DNA of 64,000 nucleotides from Bacteroidota bacterium (GTDB lineage: Bacteria; Bacteroidota; Bacteroidia; Flavobacteriales; Flavobacteriaceae), in contig JAHJTN010000006.1 of assembly GCA_018829465.1 (NCBI GenBank), positions 186,001-250,000 on the forward strand, given 5' to 3'. Made by a program: the position numbers and the translations under genes. Each line of letters begins with the position of its first letter. Position 1 is the stretch's first letter. Below are positions 9,244-17,495 of the stretch, in pieces. Below the pieces are notes generated by a model, which ran no database searches, was not told the origin of the DNA, and saw only the letters and a list, made by a program, of their open reading frames with translations.

Positions 9244-9699
9244 TTATTTGAGGGTTCTAAAATACTCGAGCAAGGCGCGCGCTTCTTCTTCGGGTATGTT
9301 TTGATTGGTCATAGGCACGTTGTTGTGCTCTGCCAAAAGAGCTTTGGCTTCGGGGTCTTTTGACAACATTTCTATAGGATTCATAATCATGTTCATAATC
9401 CACTCCGGACGCCGGCGCTCGGTCACTCCTTTCATAGCCGGACCAATTAACTTTTGTTCGGCCATGTGGCAAGCCACACATTTTTTACTAAAAATAGCCT
9501 TCCCTTCTTCGGCTAAGGCAGCATCTATAGTTTCGGGCAACCGAAAGGCTTTGACAGGGCCAATACCACTGCCTTTTTTTATGGTTTCCGCAGCAGGTTT
9601 GTCCGCCTTAGGCTGTTGTGTTTGCGCATCGCTTTTCTTGGCATCATTGCAAGCCGAGAGCCATCCCATGATAGCTAGGGCAATTAAGTATTTCTTCAT
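9244..9699 (-). CDS. Lipoprotein mono-haem cytochrome c
   Basis: 151 residues. An N-terminal lipoprotein signal ends at LSAC (Cys near residue 17), followed by a Lys/Gln/Pro-rich linker. The haem-binding motif CVACH lies near residue 76, with GPAMKGV after it and a methionine-rich tail (NVPMTNQNI) that can supply the axial Met ligand. It should sit on the periplasmic face of a membrane as an electron carrier. It stands alone, 95 bases upstream of no obvious partner oxidase, so its redox partner is unknown. Confidence 0.85.
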   Translation of the reverse strand: MKKYLIALAIMGWLSACNDAKKSDAQTQQPKADKPAAETIKKGSGIGPVKAFRLPETIDAALAEEGKAIFSKKCVACHMAEQKLIGPAMKGVTERRRPEWIMNMIMNPIEMLSKDPEAKALLAEHNNVPMTNQNIPEEEARALLEYFRTLK

Positions 9700-9794
9700 C
9701 TCTTAGGGTTTTAGGTTTCTACTTGTTTTGGTTTTGCTAATTTAACGCATAAAGATTTGGTTTCAAAAAGAAATTTTCAGCAAGAATGCTATAC

Positions 9795-10766
9795 TCACAA
9801 ATCGATGTCAGATGTTATTTTATGTAAAAAAGCTATCATTTCATTTTCATGAAAATAAAATTCTGACGCTTGATAAAATCCAACGTGGCCACCGTATTTG
9901 GGCATTGACAAGTGTATGTACGGATTGGTCTGCGCTGCTGCAACCGGATAACATTTGTCTTTCAAAAAACTGTCGTTTTGTGCATTCAGAATCAACACAG
10001 GTTTTTGAATGTGTTTCAGAAATTGGATCGAACTGCATTTTTCATAATAATCAAAAGCATCTTTAAAACCGTGCGCCGGTCCTGTGTAAAAGTTGTCAAA
10101 ATCCAACAAAGAATAGATTTTGGGCAGCTTATTGGGGAAAGCTTCCGGAAATTGCCTGAATTTCACTGCTAATTTTCTGCTCAATTGTCTTAGAAATTTT
10201 TGACGGTACACAAAATTTATCGGCAGGTTGAGCTGCTCCAACGAAGCGCGTAAGGCGCAAGGTGTAGAAATGGCAATTCCCCCAACAACCTGATGGTCTG
10301 ACATACCCGAGGTTCCCAAATATTTCAGCAAAATATTGCCCCCAAGGCTAAATCCAATCAAAACCATTTTTCTATAGCCCTTCGCTTTGGCTGCATCTAT
10401 TACGGCGCTAAGGTCTTCGGTGTTGCCTCCATGGTAACCCCTAAAAAGTTGGTTGGGTTCGCCACTGCATCCCCTAAAATTCACCGCCAAGGCATCGAAA
10501 CCATGCACATTGAGTTTTTTTACAGCTCCCAAAACATAGGGTCTGTGCGAATCGCCTTCCAATCCGTGAAGCACCAAGGCCAATATACGGTTTGACGCTT
10601 TTGCCAACGACCAATCCAAGTCCAGAAAATCGCCATCGGGCAGTTCTATTCTTTGTCTTTGATACACCACGCCTCTTACTTTTCTGGCTAGCGCACTGTA
10701 AATGGTGGAAATATGACCGTTTCTGAAAATAAAAGGAGGAATATACTCGGGATATGAAACAGGCAT
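9795..10766 (-). CDS. YheT-type alpha/beta hydrolase
   Basis: 323 residues, alpha/beta-hydrolase fold of the YheT/UPF0017 group. HGLEGDSHRPYV near residue 85 forms the oxyanion region, GFSLGGN near 142 holds the nucleophile Ser, NAQNDSF near 262 the acid and GGHVGF near 293 the His. The FRGCSGEPNQL segment is typical of the family. Substrate is unknown; esterase activity on short acyl or lipid substrates is only family inference. It is divergent from the thioesterase gene at 10803, with 36 bases between the start codons. Confidence 0.85.
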   Translation of the reverse strand: MPVSYPEYIPPFIFRNGHISTIYSALARKVRGVVYQRQRIELPDGDFLDLDWSLAKASNRILALVLHGLEGDSHRPYVLGAVKKLNVHGFDALAVNFRGCSGEPNQLFRGYHGGNTEDLSAVIDAAKAKGYRKMVLIGFSLGGNILLKYLGTSGMSDHQVVGGIAISTPCALRASLEQLNLPINFVYRQKFLRQLSRKLAVKFRQFPEAFPNKLPKIYSLLDFDNFYTGPAHGFKDAFDYYEKCSSIQFLKHIQKPVLILNAQNDSFLKDKCYPVAAAQTNPYIHLSMPKYGGHVGFYQASEFYFHENEMIAFLHKITSDIDL

Positions 10767-10802
10767 CTTATTTTTGGACGAAAATAATCAAAAAAACAAA
10801 TT

Positions 10803-11282
10803 ATGTTTTTAAAATCTTTTGAAATTAGATGGTCCGATTTGGATGCAAACAGCCACTTGGCCAATTCGGCTTATATGAATTTGATGAGCCACACCCGCAT
10901 GGCTTTTTTGCAAAGCATCGGTTTGGGTTTACGTGAATTGAAGCAAGCCCATTTGGGGCCGGTAGTTTTTCACGAACACATTCACTATTTCAAGGAAATA
11001 TTTCCGGGAAAACCCGTACAAGTTTCTTTAGAACTGAAAGGCCTTTCCGAAGACGGTCGGTTTTTTGCTTTTGAACACCGCATTTTTAGTGCAGACGGAA
11101 CCAACAACGCCTTCTGCGAATTGATGGGTGCTTGGATAGACACAGACAAAAGAACCCTAACTGCCCCGCCTGCAGATATGCTAAAATCTTTTGACAATGC
11201 ACCAAAAACAGCTGATTTCAAAATTTTAACCAAAGAAGATACACGCGCTTACAACCGCAAACCCGTCGATTTAAAAACTTAG
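10803..11282 (+). CDS. 4HBT-fold acyl-CoA thioesterase
   Basis: 159 residues, hotdog-fold thioesterase of the YbgC/FadM type. The catalytic region RWSDLDANSHLANSAYM near residue 8 has the Asp used to hydrolyse acyl-CoA thioesters. No signal peptide; cytoplasmic. Start is ATG at 10803. It is divergent from the YheT-type hydrolase and convergent with the EamA transporter, with tandem repeat copy B directly after its stop codon. The acyl chain preferred cannot be read from sequence. Confidence 0.85.
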   Translation: MFLKSFEIRWSDLDANSHLANSAYMNLMSHTRMAFLQSIGLGLRELKQAHLGPVVFHEHIHYFKEIFPGKPVQVSLELKGLSEDGRFFAFEHRIFSADGTNNAFCELMGAWIDTDKRTLTAPPADMLKSFDNAPKTADFKILTKEDTRAYNRKPVDLKT

Positions 11283-11303
11283 AGTTCGAGGTATTCACCC
11301 GAT

Positions 11304-11511
11304 TTTCATCTGTTTATTTTTATTGTTTTTAAGTGGTCATGCTTCGACTGCGCTCAGCACAGGAATGGAACTCGCTAATAATCATTCTCTTGTGTGTTAA
11401 ACTTTTTAGCATGGCTCGTTTCATCTGTTTATATTATTTGTTTTTATCGGTCAGATGGAACGCCCTAGAATAATCATACTTCTGTGTGCAAAATTTTTAC
11501 ATGGGCGTTTC
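11304..11511 (-). repeat. ATGAAA-junction repeat, copy B (two units in tandem)
   Basis: Two head-to-tail units on the minus strand. The first (11425-11511) lacks the GCTGAGCGCAGTCGAAGC segment and supplies the EamA gene with its last codons and TAA stop (E-T-P-M-stop, as at glpK). The second (11310-11424) is full length and begins ATGAAACGAGCC, opening a 31-codon frame. Each unit ends AAACAGATGAAA. Unlike the other loci there is no gene start downstream; the thioesterase gene converges from the other side. The outer upstream edge is GAAAGAAAC rather than ATGAAAC. Confidence 0.8.
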
Positions 11512-12399
11512 TTTCGGTTTTTTTGTCACCAGATAAACGCCGATAAAAATGACTATAGCCGCACCTATCTTGATGATACTCAGCTTGTCTGCTCCCACAG
11601 CTACAGCAAATACACCCGCCACAAGCGGTTGCAGGTAAATAAAAACCCCAACGGTTGATGCTTTGAGGGTGCGCACCGCAAAGAGGTTAAACAAATAGGT
11701 GCCGCAGGTGGCAAAAAGCAACACATAACCAATGTTTAACCAAATAAGATCCGGTATTTCAGCGGGTTTCATGGCCAAAACTTCTCCCAAACCAAAAGGC
11801 AAGACCATCAACAAACCAAAGGTGTATATCCATTTGACGAAGGTAAGTGGGTGGTATTTTTTTACTATTTTACTCACAATAACTAAATAAAGTGCATAAG
11901 ACGAGGCATTTGTATAAACCAAAAGATTGCCCAGCATGGCGTGTTCGCCACCCAAAGAAAGATCTGTTGCGCCACTGAAAATAACGATGAGTGTACCTAT
12001 CAAACCCAAGAAAATACCCACTATCTTTTGCAAACTCAAATGTTCCTTGAGCAAAATTCTCGAAAACAACAACACCATAATCGGACTTGTCACCATAATG
12101 ATAGACGCGCTGATAGGCGTGGTGTAATTGAGCCCTTTGAAAAAAGCCAACATATTCACCGCTACACCAAAAACAGCAGCCAGCATAAATTTTAAATAGT
12201 CTTTTCTGTCTATTTTTTCTTTAGGTGCCCAAATTGATAACAGCCAAAAGAAGGCTGTCGCAAAAACAACTCGCAACACTATAAAACCATAAGGCTGCAC
12301 ATAAACCGGCATGGCTGCCTTGGCAATGGTGTAGTTCATTCCGTAAATAACAGCAGCGGCAAGTGCCGCCAAAATAGCAACCGTTCTTTTAGACATCAA
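11497..12399 (-). CDS. EamA/DMT family transporter
   Basis: 300 residues with about ten hydrophobic segments in two EamA halves (first near residues 8-140, second near 155-290; NYTIAKA and PLVAGVFAVAVGA are typical loops). The drug/metabolite superfamily exports metabolites or amino acids; substrate unknown. ATG at 12399 overlaps the arsC-like stop by four bases, so the two are coupled. The C-terminal E-T-P-M and stop codon come from repeat copy B. Confidence 0.87.
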   Translation of the reverse strand: MMSKRTVAILAALAAAVIYGMNYTIAKAAMPVYVQPYGFIVLRVVFATAFFWLLSIWAPKEKIDRKDYLKFMLAAVFGVAVNMLAFFKGLNYTTPISASIIMVTSPIMVLLFSRILLKEHLSLQKIVGIFLGLIGTLIVIFSGATDLSLGGEHAMLGNLLVYTNASSYALYLVIVSKIVKKYHPLTFVKWIYTFGLLMVLPFGLGEVLAMKPAEIPDLIWLNIGYVLLFATCGTYLFNLFAVRTLKASTVGVFIYLQPLVAGVFAVAVGADKLSIIKIGAAIVIFIGVYLVTKKPKETPM

Positions 12400-12743
12400 A
12401 GCGATTGGTTTATGGCCTCTAGTGTACGCTTAGAAGACCCAATGAAAATCTTGTCTTCCAACACCACAACCGGTCTTTTGAGAAAAGTGTAATGATGTAG
12501 CAAATAGTGTTTGAAATCTGCTTCGGTGAGCGGCTGCCGGTTGAGTCCCATTTCGGTATATAGCTTGGCGCGTCTGCTAAAAAGTGCTTCGTAGCTCCCT
12601 GCAAGTTTGCAAAGTTGTTCTATTTGCGCCACCGTGATGGGTCGCGATTTGATTTCTTGAAAATCAAATTTATCTACAGTTTTTATGGCATCTATAAACC
12701 GCGTACAAGTGTTACAGGCTTTCAGGTAAAATATTTTTTTCAT
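12396..12743 (-). CDS. ArsC/Spx family thioredoxin-fold protein
   Basis: 115 residues. CNTCTRF near residue 11 keeps the N-terminal Cys of the ArsC family together with a second Cys (CxxC), as in Spx-like proteins rather than classical arsenate reductase. KRPVVVLEDKIFIG near 92 carries the Arg-Pro pair of the family. It may be an arsenate reductase-related redox protein; a glutaredoxin-like or Spx-like role is equally possible. Its ATGAAA start is the edge of repeat copy C, and it overlaps the EamA gene by four bases. Confidence 0.75.
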   Translation of the reverse strand: MKKIFYLKACNTCTRFIDAIKTVDKFDFQEIKSRPITVAQIEQLCKLAGSYEALFSRRAKLYTEMGLNRQPLTEADFKHYLLHHYTFLKRPVVVLEDKIFIGSSKRTLEAINQSL

Positions 12744-12881
12744 CTGTTTATATTATTTATTTCGACTTCGCTCAATACAAGTGTTTTTATCGGTCATGCT
12801 TCGACTGCGCTCAGCACAGGCATGGAACGCCCTAGGATAATCATGCTCCTGTGTGTCACTTTTTTTAAATGTGCGTTTCAT
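12738..12881 (-). repeat. ATGAAA-junction repeat, copy C (upstream of arsC-like gene)
   Basis: The longest copy (144 bp), carrying an extra segment ACACTTGTATTGAGCG that it shares with copy E. Read on the minus strand the upstream ATG at 12881 opens a 42-codon frame to TAA at 12753-12755. That frame is the same as the arsC-like frame and ends nine bases before its ATG. The main stem is AACGCAC/GGGCGTT with one mismatch. Confidence 0.8.
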
Positions 12882-12984
12882 GCCCAAGTGGTTTCAGAGA
12901 TTTTTTCCAGACACAAAGTAACGCCATTTACCTATAAATTCTGTACTTTTATAGACGTATTTTTATCATCAAAATTCAATTACT

Positions 12985-13440
12985 ATGAAGCATAACTTTG
13001 ATATTAGTTTGCAAAATCACAAAATATTTGAAACTTTTCTGTCCTCTTTTGAACCCGAGAGGCTCTTCAAAATTCCGGAAGGTTTCGGCAACAACCTTAT
13101 TTGGAATATGGCTCATGTAGTGTCAGTTCAGCAATTGCTTGTGTACAAAAGGTCGTATTTGCCAACAGTATTGCCCGATGGATTTGTATCGCGCTTTGCA
13201 CCGGGTACACAGCCACCTGTAGAAGTTGACACCACATTGATTGAATCGTTGAAATCTTATTTGTACAAAGGCGTACAGCAAGTTCAACCCGACTTTGAGG
13301 TCGGCAAATTTGAAAGATATGAAACGTTTACGGCGCGGAGTGGGTTTGAAATTGATACGCTCGAAAAAGCAGTTCTTTTCAACAATTACCACGAAGGTAT
13401 CCACTTGGGCTATGTGTTGTGCTTGAAGAAGTTTGTATAA
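12985..13440 (+). CDS. DinB-like (DUF664/DinB_2) putative metalloenzyme
   Basis: 151 residues, all-helical DinB/YfiT fold. Three histidines that normally bind a metal are visible: His in NMAHVV near residue 41 and the pair in NYHEGIHLG near 137. Members include thiol-dependent transferases (bacillithiol or mycothiol S-transferases), but most are unassigned. Cytoplasmic, no signal peptide. ATG at 12985 is divergent from the arsC-like gene across repeat copy C. Confidence 0.8.
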   Translation: MKHNFDISLQNHKIFETFLSSFEPERLFKIPEGFGNNLIWNMAHVVSVQQLLVYKRSYLPTVLPDGFVSRFAPGTQPPVEVDTTLIESLKSYLYKGVQQVQPDFEVGKFERYETFTARSGFEIDTLEKAVLFNNYHEGIHLGYVLCLKKFV

Positions 13441-13786
13441 CTTTTTGACGAGTTGCTATAAAAAACCAAATATCCCAAACACCTACGCCTACCATCCAAT
13501 AAGATTTATTCCTATGAGTTCTTAAAAAAGAACGTTAACATTTTTGCATAGATTTTAGGATGTATGTTTATTTCTATACTTTTGAAAATCTTTTCTAAAA
13601 ACCTTGAAAAGCAAATTAAACTTGCCTGCAATTTTTTCTGAAACCCTCAAAATAACATTGACTTTATTTTGCCTCAAAATTCAAAAATAGACCCATTCAA
13701 ACTCCTGCAACGCCAGCTTTTACATTTTTCTAACCATCAGGTTGTTTTTGGCAGGCATCATCACTAACCTTTTAAAAAAATTATAC
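13441..13786 (+). other. Untranslated region upstream of the cystathionine gene
   Basis: 346 bases without a gene. A -7 box TACTTTTG lies at 13577-13584, implying a leader of nearly 200 bases before the ATG at 13787. TGCCTGC at 13623-13629 can pair with GCAGGCA at 13751-13757, which would close a domain of about 135 bases. I see no match to the conserved core of SAM riboswitches and no terminator hairpin with a T run. Confidence 0.35.
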
Positions 13787-14926
13787 ATGAAATTTAACAC
13801 CAAGACCATACACGGCGGACAACACCACGATCCTGCCTACGGCGCAGTCATGCCGCCCATCTATCAAACTTCTACCTACGCACAAACCACTCCCGGCGGC
13901 CACAAAGGTTTTGAATATTCTCGCACGCACAACCCAACCCGCAAAGCGCTGGAAGACAATTTGGCTAGTATAGAAAGTGGCGCATATGGCTTGGCCTTTG
14001 GTTCGGGCTTGGCTGCTATAGACGCAGTGATGAAACTCCTAAAACCAGGCGATGAGGTGGTTTCTACAAATGATTTATACGGCGGATCTTACCGTTTGTT
14101 TAAACAAATTTTTGAACCCTTCGGCATCAAATTTCACTTTGTAGGTATGCAGGATGTGCAAGCCATTGAAGAAAAACTCAATGCCCACACGCGTATGATT
14201 TGGGTAGAAACACCCACCAACCCCATGATGAATATCGTGGATCTTGAGGCCGTTTCTAAAGTAGCCAAAAAACATGATGTGTTATTGGCTGTGGACAATA
14301 CTTTTGCCACGCCCTACCTGCAACGCCCTTTAGAAATGGGGGCAGACATCGTAATGCACTCTGCTACCAAATATTTGGGCGGACACAGTGATGTGGTGAT
14401 GGGCGCACTGGTTGTAAATGACAAAGCATTAGCAGAGCGTCTGTATTTTATTCAAAATGCAAGTGGTGGCATTTGTGGCCCTATGGATAGTTTTTTGGTT
14501 TTGCGCGGTATCAAAACCCTGCATGTTCGGATGCAACGCCATTGCGAAAACGCACGTGCCATAGCCGAATTTTTAGTCAACCACCCCAAAATAGAAAAAG
14601 TATATTGGCCCGGACTTAAAGACCACCGCAACCACGACATCGCTCAAAAACAAATGAAAGACTTTGGCGGTATGCTATCCTTTGTGACCAAGGGCAACAA
14701 CTACGAAGAGGCCATTCGTATCGTAGAACGCCTCAAAGTTTTCACCTTGGCAGAATCTTTGGGAGGCGTAGAATCGTTGGCCGGCCACCCTGCCAGCATG
14801 ACGCATGCCTCAATCCCCATAGCAGAACGCGAAAAATCAGGAGTAGTCGATGCTTTGATTCGGCTTAGTGTCGGCATCGAAGATATTGACGATTTATTGG
14901 CAGATTTGAAGCAGGCCATTGGGTAG
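13787..14926 (+). CDS. Cystathionine gamma-synthase or gamma-lyase (PLP)
   Basis: 379 residues, Cys/Met metabolism PLP-enzyme family, normally a cytoplasmic tetramer. GFEYSRTHNPTR near residue 46, the substrate/PLP-binding Tyr and Arg, and the PLP-lysine segment SATKYLGGHSD near 194 are intact; ESLGGVESLAGHPASMTH near 320 is typical of gamma-synthase/gamma-lyase. The ATG at 13787 is chosen because the family begins around NTKTIHGG; an upstream in-frame ATG would add an unrelated 15 residues. Synthase (methionine formation) and lyase (cysteine formation) cannot be separated by sequence reading. It converges with the symporter gene, 5 bases apart. Confidence 0.88.
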   Translation: MKFNTKTIHGGQHHDPAYGAVMPPIYQTSTYAQTTPGGHKGFEYSRTHNPTRKALEDNLASIESGAYGLAFGSGLAAIDAVMKLLKPGDEVVSTNDLYGGSYRLFKQIFEPFGIKFHFVGMQDVQAIEEKLNAHTRMIWVETPTNPMMNIVDLEAVSKVAKKHDVLLAVDNTFATPYLQRPLEMGADIVMHSATKYLGGHSDVVMGALVVNDKALAERLYFIQNASGGICGPMDSFLVLRGIKTLHVRMQRHCENARAIAEFLVNHPKIEKVYWPGLKDHRNHDIAQKQMKDFGGMLSFVTKGNNYEEAIRIVERLKVFTLAESLGGVESLAGHPASMTHASIPIAEREKSGVVDALIRLSVGIEDIDDLLADLKQAIG

Positions 14927-14931
14927 TTTAA

Positions 14932-16770
14932 TCAAAGTACCTTCGTACGCACTTTTGCCCACACTTTTTTCAGCGCAATGGCAAAAACGATAGTTAGCAC
15001 AAAGGCGATGCTTGCTTCTGTGGTGTTTCCGTATATAAGGTTACCCGTAGTAAATAAGGCACTGTACACCATGGCGCAACCTACCAACATGGCCAGTATT
15101 CCGGATGGCACGCTCCATCCCGTTTCGCCTTTGTTGATTTGCATGCCTTCTGAAGCAGCTTTCTTCACAACTTTTGCCCAACCGGGACCGCCCGGTTTAA
15201 TTTTTATATAGAAATTGCGCAGCACATTTTCGTCTTCGGCTTTGGTAAAGAAGGTAGTGAATAGCCAAACCACGGTGGTTATCAAAACCACCAAAGGAAA
15301 TTTTGCCCAATCTTCAAAAACGCCCGGGACTGTTGTGCCGGTTTCTATATCAGTATGGTCAAACAGTGATTTTCCAAAATCTGTAAATGAAAAAATGAGA
15401 GAGACAACGCCCGATATAATCATGGCTGAGATTTCGCTCCAAGCGTTGATACGCCACCAAAACCAACGCAGGATAAAGATAAGTCCGGTGCCGGCACCAA
15501 ACATGATGATGATATCAAAAAGTTGTTTGGCGTTTTGTAGGGACAAAGCCACTAGGGCACTCACCACCATTAAAACGACAGTGGAAATTCTGCCCACAGC
15601 AACCAATTTTTTTTCTGAAGCCTCGGGGTTTATTTGTTGTTTGTACAAATCATTCACTATATAAGAAGAACCCCAATTGAGGTGCGTAGAAATGGTTGAC
15701 ATATAAGCGGCTACCAATGACGCCAACACCAAGCCGATAAGACCGGCCGGCAACTTGGTAAGCATGGCACTGTAGGCAAGGTCATGCCCGAGTTTGTCTG
15801 CGGAAATATCAGGAAAAGCTGTTTGAATGCTTTGTATGTCCGGAAACACAACCAATGACGCCAATGCGACCAATATCCACGGCCACGGACGTAAGGCGTA
15901 GTGCATAATGTTGAAGAAAAAAGTAGCGCCTATGGCGTGATTTTCATCTTTTGCTGCCAACATACGTTGGGCAATGTAACCACCACCGCCGGGTTCGGCT
16001 CCCGGATACCAAGAACTCCACCACTGAACAGCGAGGGGAATCACTAGCAAGGTGATGAGTGCCTCTTTCTCAGAAAAATCAGGAAGTAATGCTAATTTAT
16101 CGGCTACATTGTTATGTTGCATCAAAGCATCTAAACCTCCCACTTCCGGAAGGTTTACACAATACCATGCGGCACCAATAGAACCTGCCATGGCCACAAA
16201 AAACAGCAAAAAATCGGTGTAAACCACGCCCTTAAAACCGCCTACAGCACTAAAAATAACCGTGACCACACCCGCATACAGAACGGTTTCCAAGGGCTGA
16301 AGTCCCAACATAATTTGACCAATCTTAATTGCCGCCAAAGTCACGCCCGACATGGCGAGAATGTTGAAGGCAATGCCCAAATAGACTGCTCTAAACCGCC
16401 TCAGGAATTTGGCCGGTGCGCCACCATAGCGCAATTCGTAAAATTCCAAATCTGTACTGACATTTGACCGACGCCACAATTTGGCATAGACGAAAACCGT
16501 GAGCATACCGGTGAGCAAAAAAGCCCACCAAACCCAGTTTCCGGCAACGCCATCTTTGCGGACTATGTCGGTCACCAAATTCGGTGTATCTGTAGAAAAA
16601 GTGGTGGCTACCATTGATAAGCCCAACAACCACCAAGGCATGTTGCGTCCGGATAGAAAAAATTGGGTGGCATCGCTGCCGGATTTTTTAGAAACACTGA
16701 GTCCTATGAACAAAGTGATGGAAAAAAATAAAACGATAATGATGTAATCCAGGTTGGAGAGTGCAATCAT
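14932..16770 (-). CDS. Sodium:solute symporter family transporter
   Basis: 612 residues with about 13-14 hydrophobic segments, SSS family. FFLSGRNMPWWLLGLSMVA near residue 38 and the GGFKGVVYTD segment near 178 are family hallmarks. Sugars are common substrates of related proteins, but none can be assigned. It is the third gene of an operon with a histidine kinase and LytTR regulator: the start lies two bases after the regulator's stop codon. That tight link suggests transport and sensing are coupled. Confidence 0.88.
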   Translation of the reverse strand: MIALSNLDYIIIVLFFSITLFIGLSVSKKSGSDATQFFLSGRNMPWWLLGLSMVATTFSTDTPNLVTDIVRKDGVAGNWVWWAFLLTGMLTVFVYAKLWRRSNVSTDLEFYELRYGGAPAKFLRRFRAVYLGIAFNILAMSGVTLAAIKIGQIMLGLQPLETVLYAGVVTVIFSAVGGFKGVVYTDFLLFFVAMAGSIGAAWYCVNLPEVGGLDALMQHNNVADKLALLPDFSEKEALITLLVIPLAVQWWSSWYPGAEPGGGGYIAQRMLAAKDENHAIGATFFFNIMHYALRPWPWILVALASLVVFPDIQSIQTAFPDISADKLGHDLAYSAMLTKLPAGLIGLVLASLVAAYMSTISTHLNWGSSYIVNDLYKQQINPEASEKKLVAVGRISTVVLMVVSALVALSLQNAKQLFDIIIMFGAGTGLIFILRWFWWRINAWSEISAMIISGVVSLIFSFTDFGKSLFDHTDIETGTTVPGVFEDWAKFPLVVLITTVVWLFTTFFTKAEDENVLRNFYIKIKPGGPGWAKVVKKAASEGMQINKGETGWSVPSGILAMLVGCAMVYSALFTTGNLIYGNTTEASIAFVLTIVFAIALKKVWAKVRTKVL

Positions 16771-16772
16771 AG

Positions 16773-17495
16773 TTAAGGTTTTTCGTTGTCTTCGGTTATG
16801 TGGAGTATAATGCGTTTGGCATCTTTGAGATAATTCCGCCCGATGGGAATTTTTCGGTTTGACACTTCTACCGTATTGCCTTCTACGGCTTTTACCTTTT
16901 CAACAGAGACGATAAAAGAGCGGTGAATTCTCAAAAAGTATTCATTAGGAAGCTCTTCTTCTATGGATGTGATGCTTCTCAGTACCAAAAAATCGCCTGC
17001 TGTAGTTGAAATTTTTATGTAATCTTTCAAGCTCTCCACAAAGAGAATTTCTGAAAGATATACTTTGATTAGTTTTTTATCCGACTTGATAAAAATATGT
17101 GGTTTGTTGACAATAGGTTCGGAAAGGCCTTTTTCCAATTGAATTAAATGTCTCACTTTATCAATTGCCTTTAAAAATCGGGCAAAAGGAATGGGTTTGA
17201 TGAGATAATCCGCCACATCAAGTTCAAAGCTTTCTACTGCAAATTCTCTGTAGGCCGTTGTGATGATGACGTGTGGTTTTATCGAGATGCTCTTTAAAAA
17301 ATCGAGTCCGGTAATCTTTGGCATATTGATGTCGAGAAAAATCAGGTCAATTGAGTTGCTTTCAATTACAGAAAGTGCCTCCAAAGGATGCTGAAAAGTA
17401 TTCACTACAGTGATATCCGGAAATTCTTTTAAGTGATTTTGAATCACTTTTACAGCCATAGGTTCGTCGTCGATAATGAGACAATTGAGTTTCAT
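16773..17495 (-). CDS. LytTR-type response regulator
   Basis: 240 residues: receiver domain (1-120) with the phospho-acceptor Asp in LIFLDINMPKITG near residue 56 and the conserved Lys in YLIKPI near 107, then a LytTR DNA-binding domain (about 140-235; FLRIHRSFIVS near 190). It should act as a transcription factor controlled by the adjacent kinase. Its ATG overlaps the kinase stop by four bases. Confidence 0.93.
   Translation of the reverse strand: MKLNCLIIDDEPMAVKVIQNHLKEFPDITVVNTFQHPLEALSVIESNSIDLIFLDINMPKITGLDFLKSISIKPHVIITTAYREFAVESFELDVADYLIKPIPFARFLKAIDKVRHLIQLEKGLSEPIVNKPHIFIKSDKKLIKVYLSEILFVESLKDYIKISTTAGDFLVLRSITSIEEELPNEYFLRIHRSFIVSVEKVKAVEGNTVEVSNRKIPIGRNYLKDAKRIILHITEDNEKP

Noticed and set aside
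11304-11511. Tandem copy B as a plain bidirectional terminator between convergent genes
   Set aside because: It has the complete shared sequence of the other copies, including AAACAGATGAAA edges, and no T run after a stable stem.
13441-13786. SAM-I/S-box riboswitch before the cystathionine gene
   Set aside because: I could not find the conserved core or a terminator; only a long-range complementary pair remains, which is reported as a weak observation.
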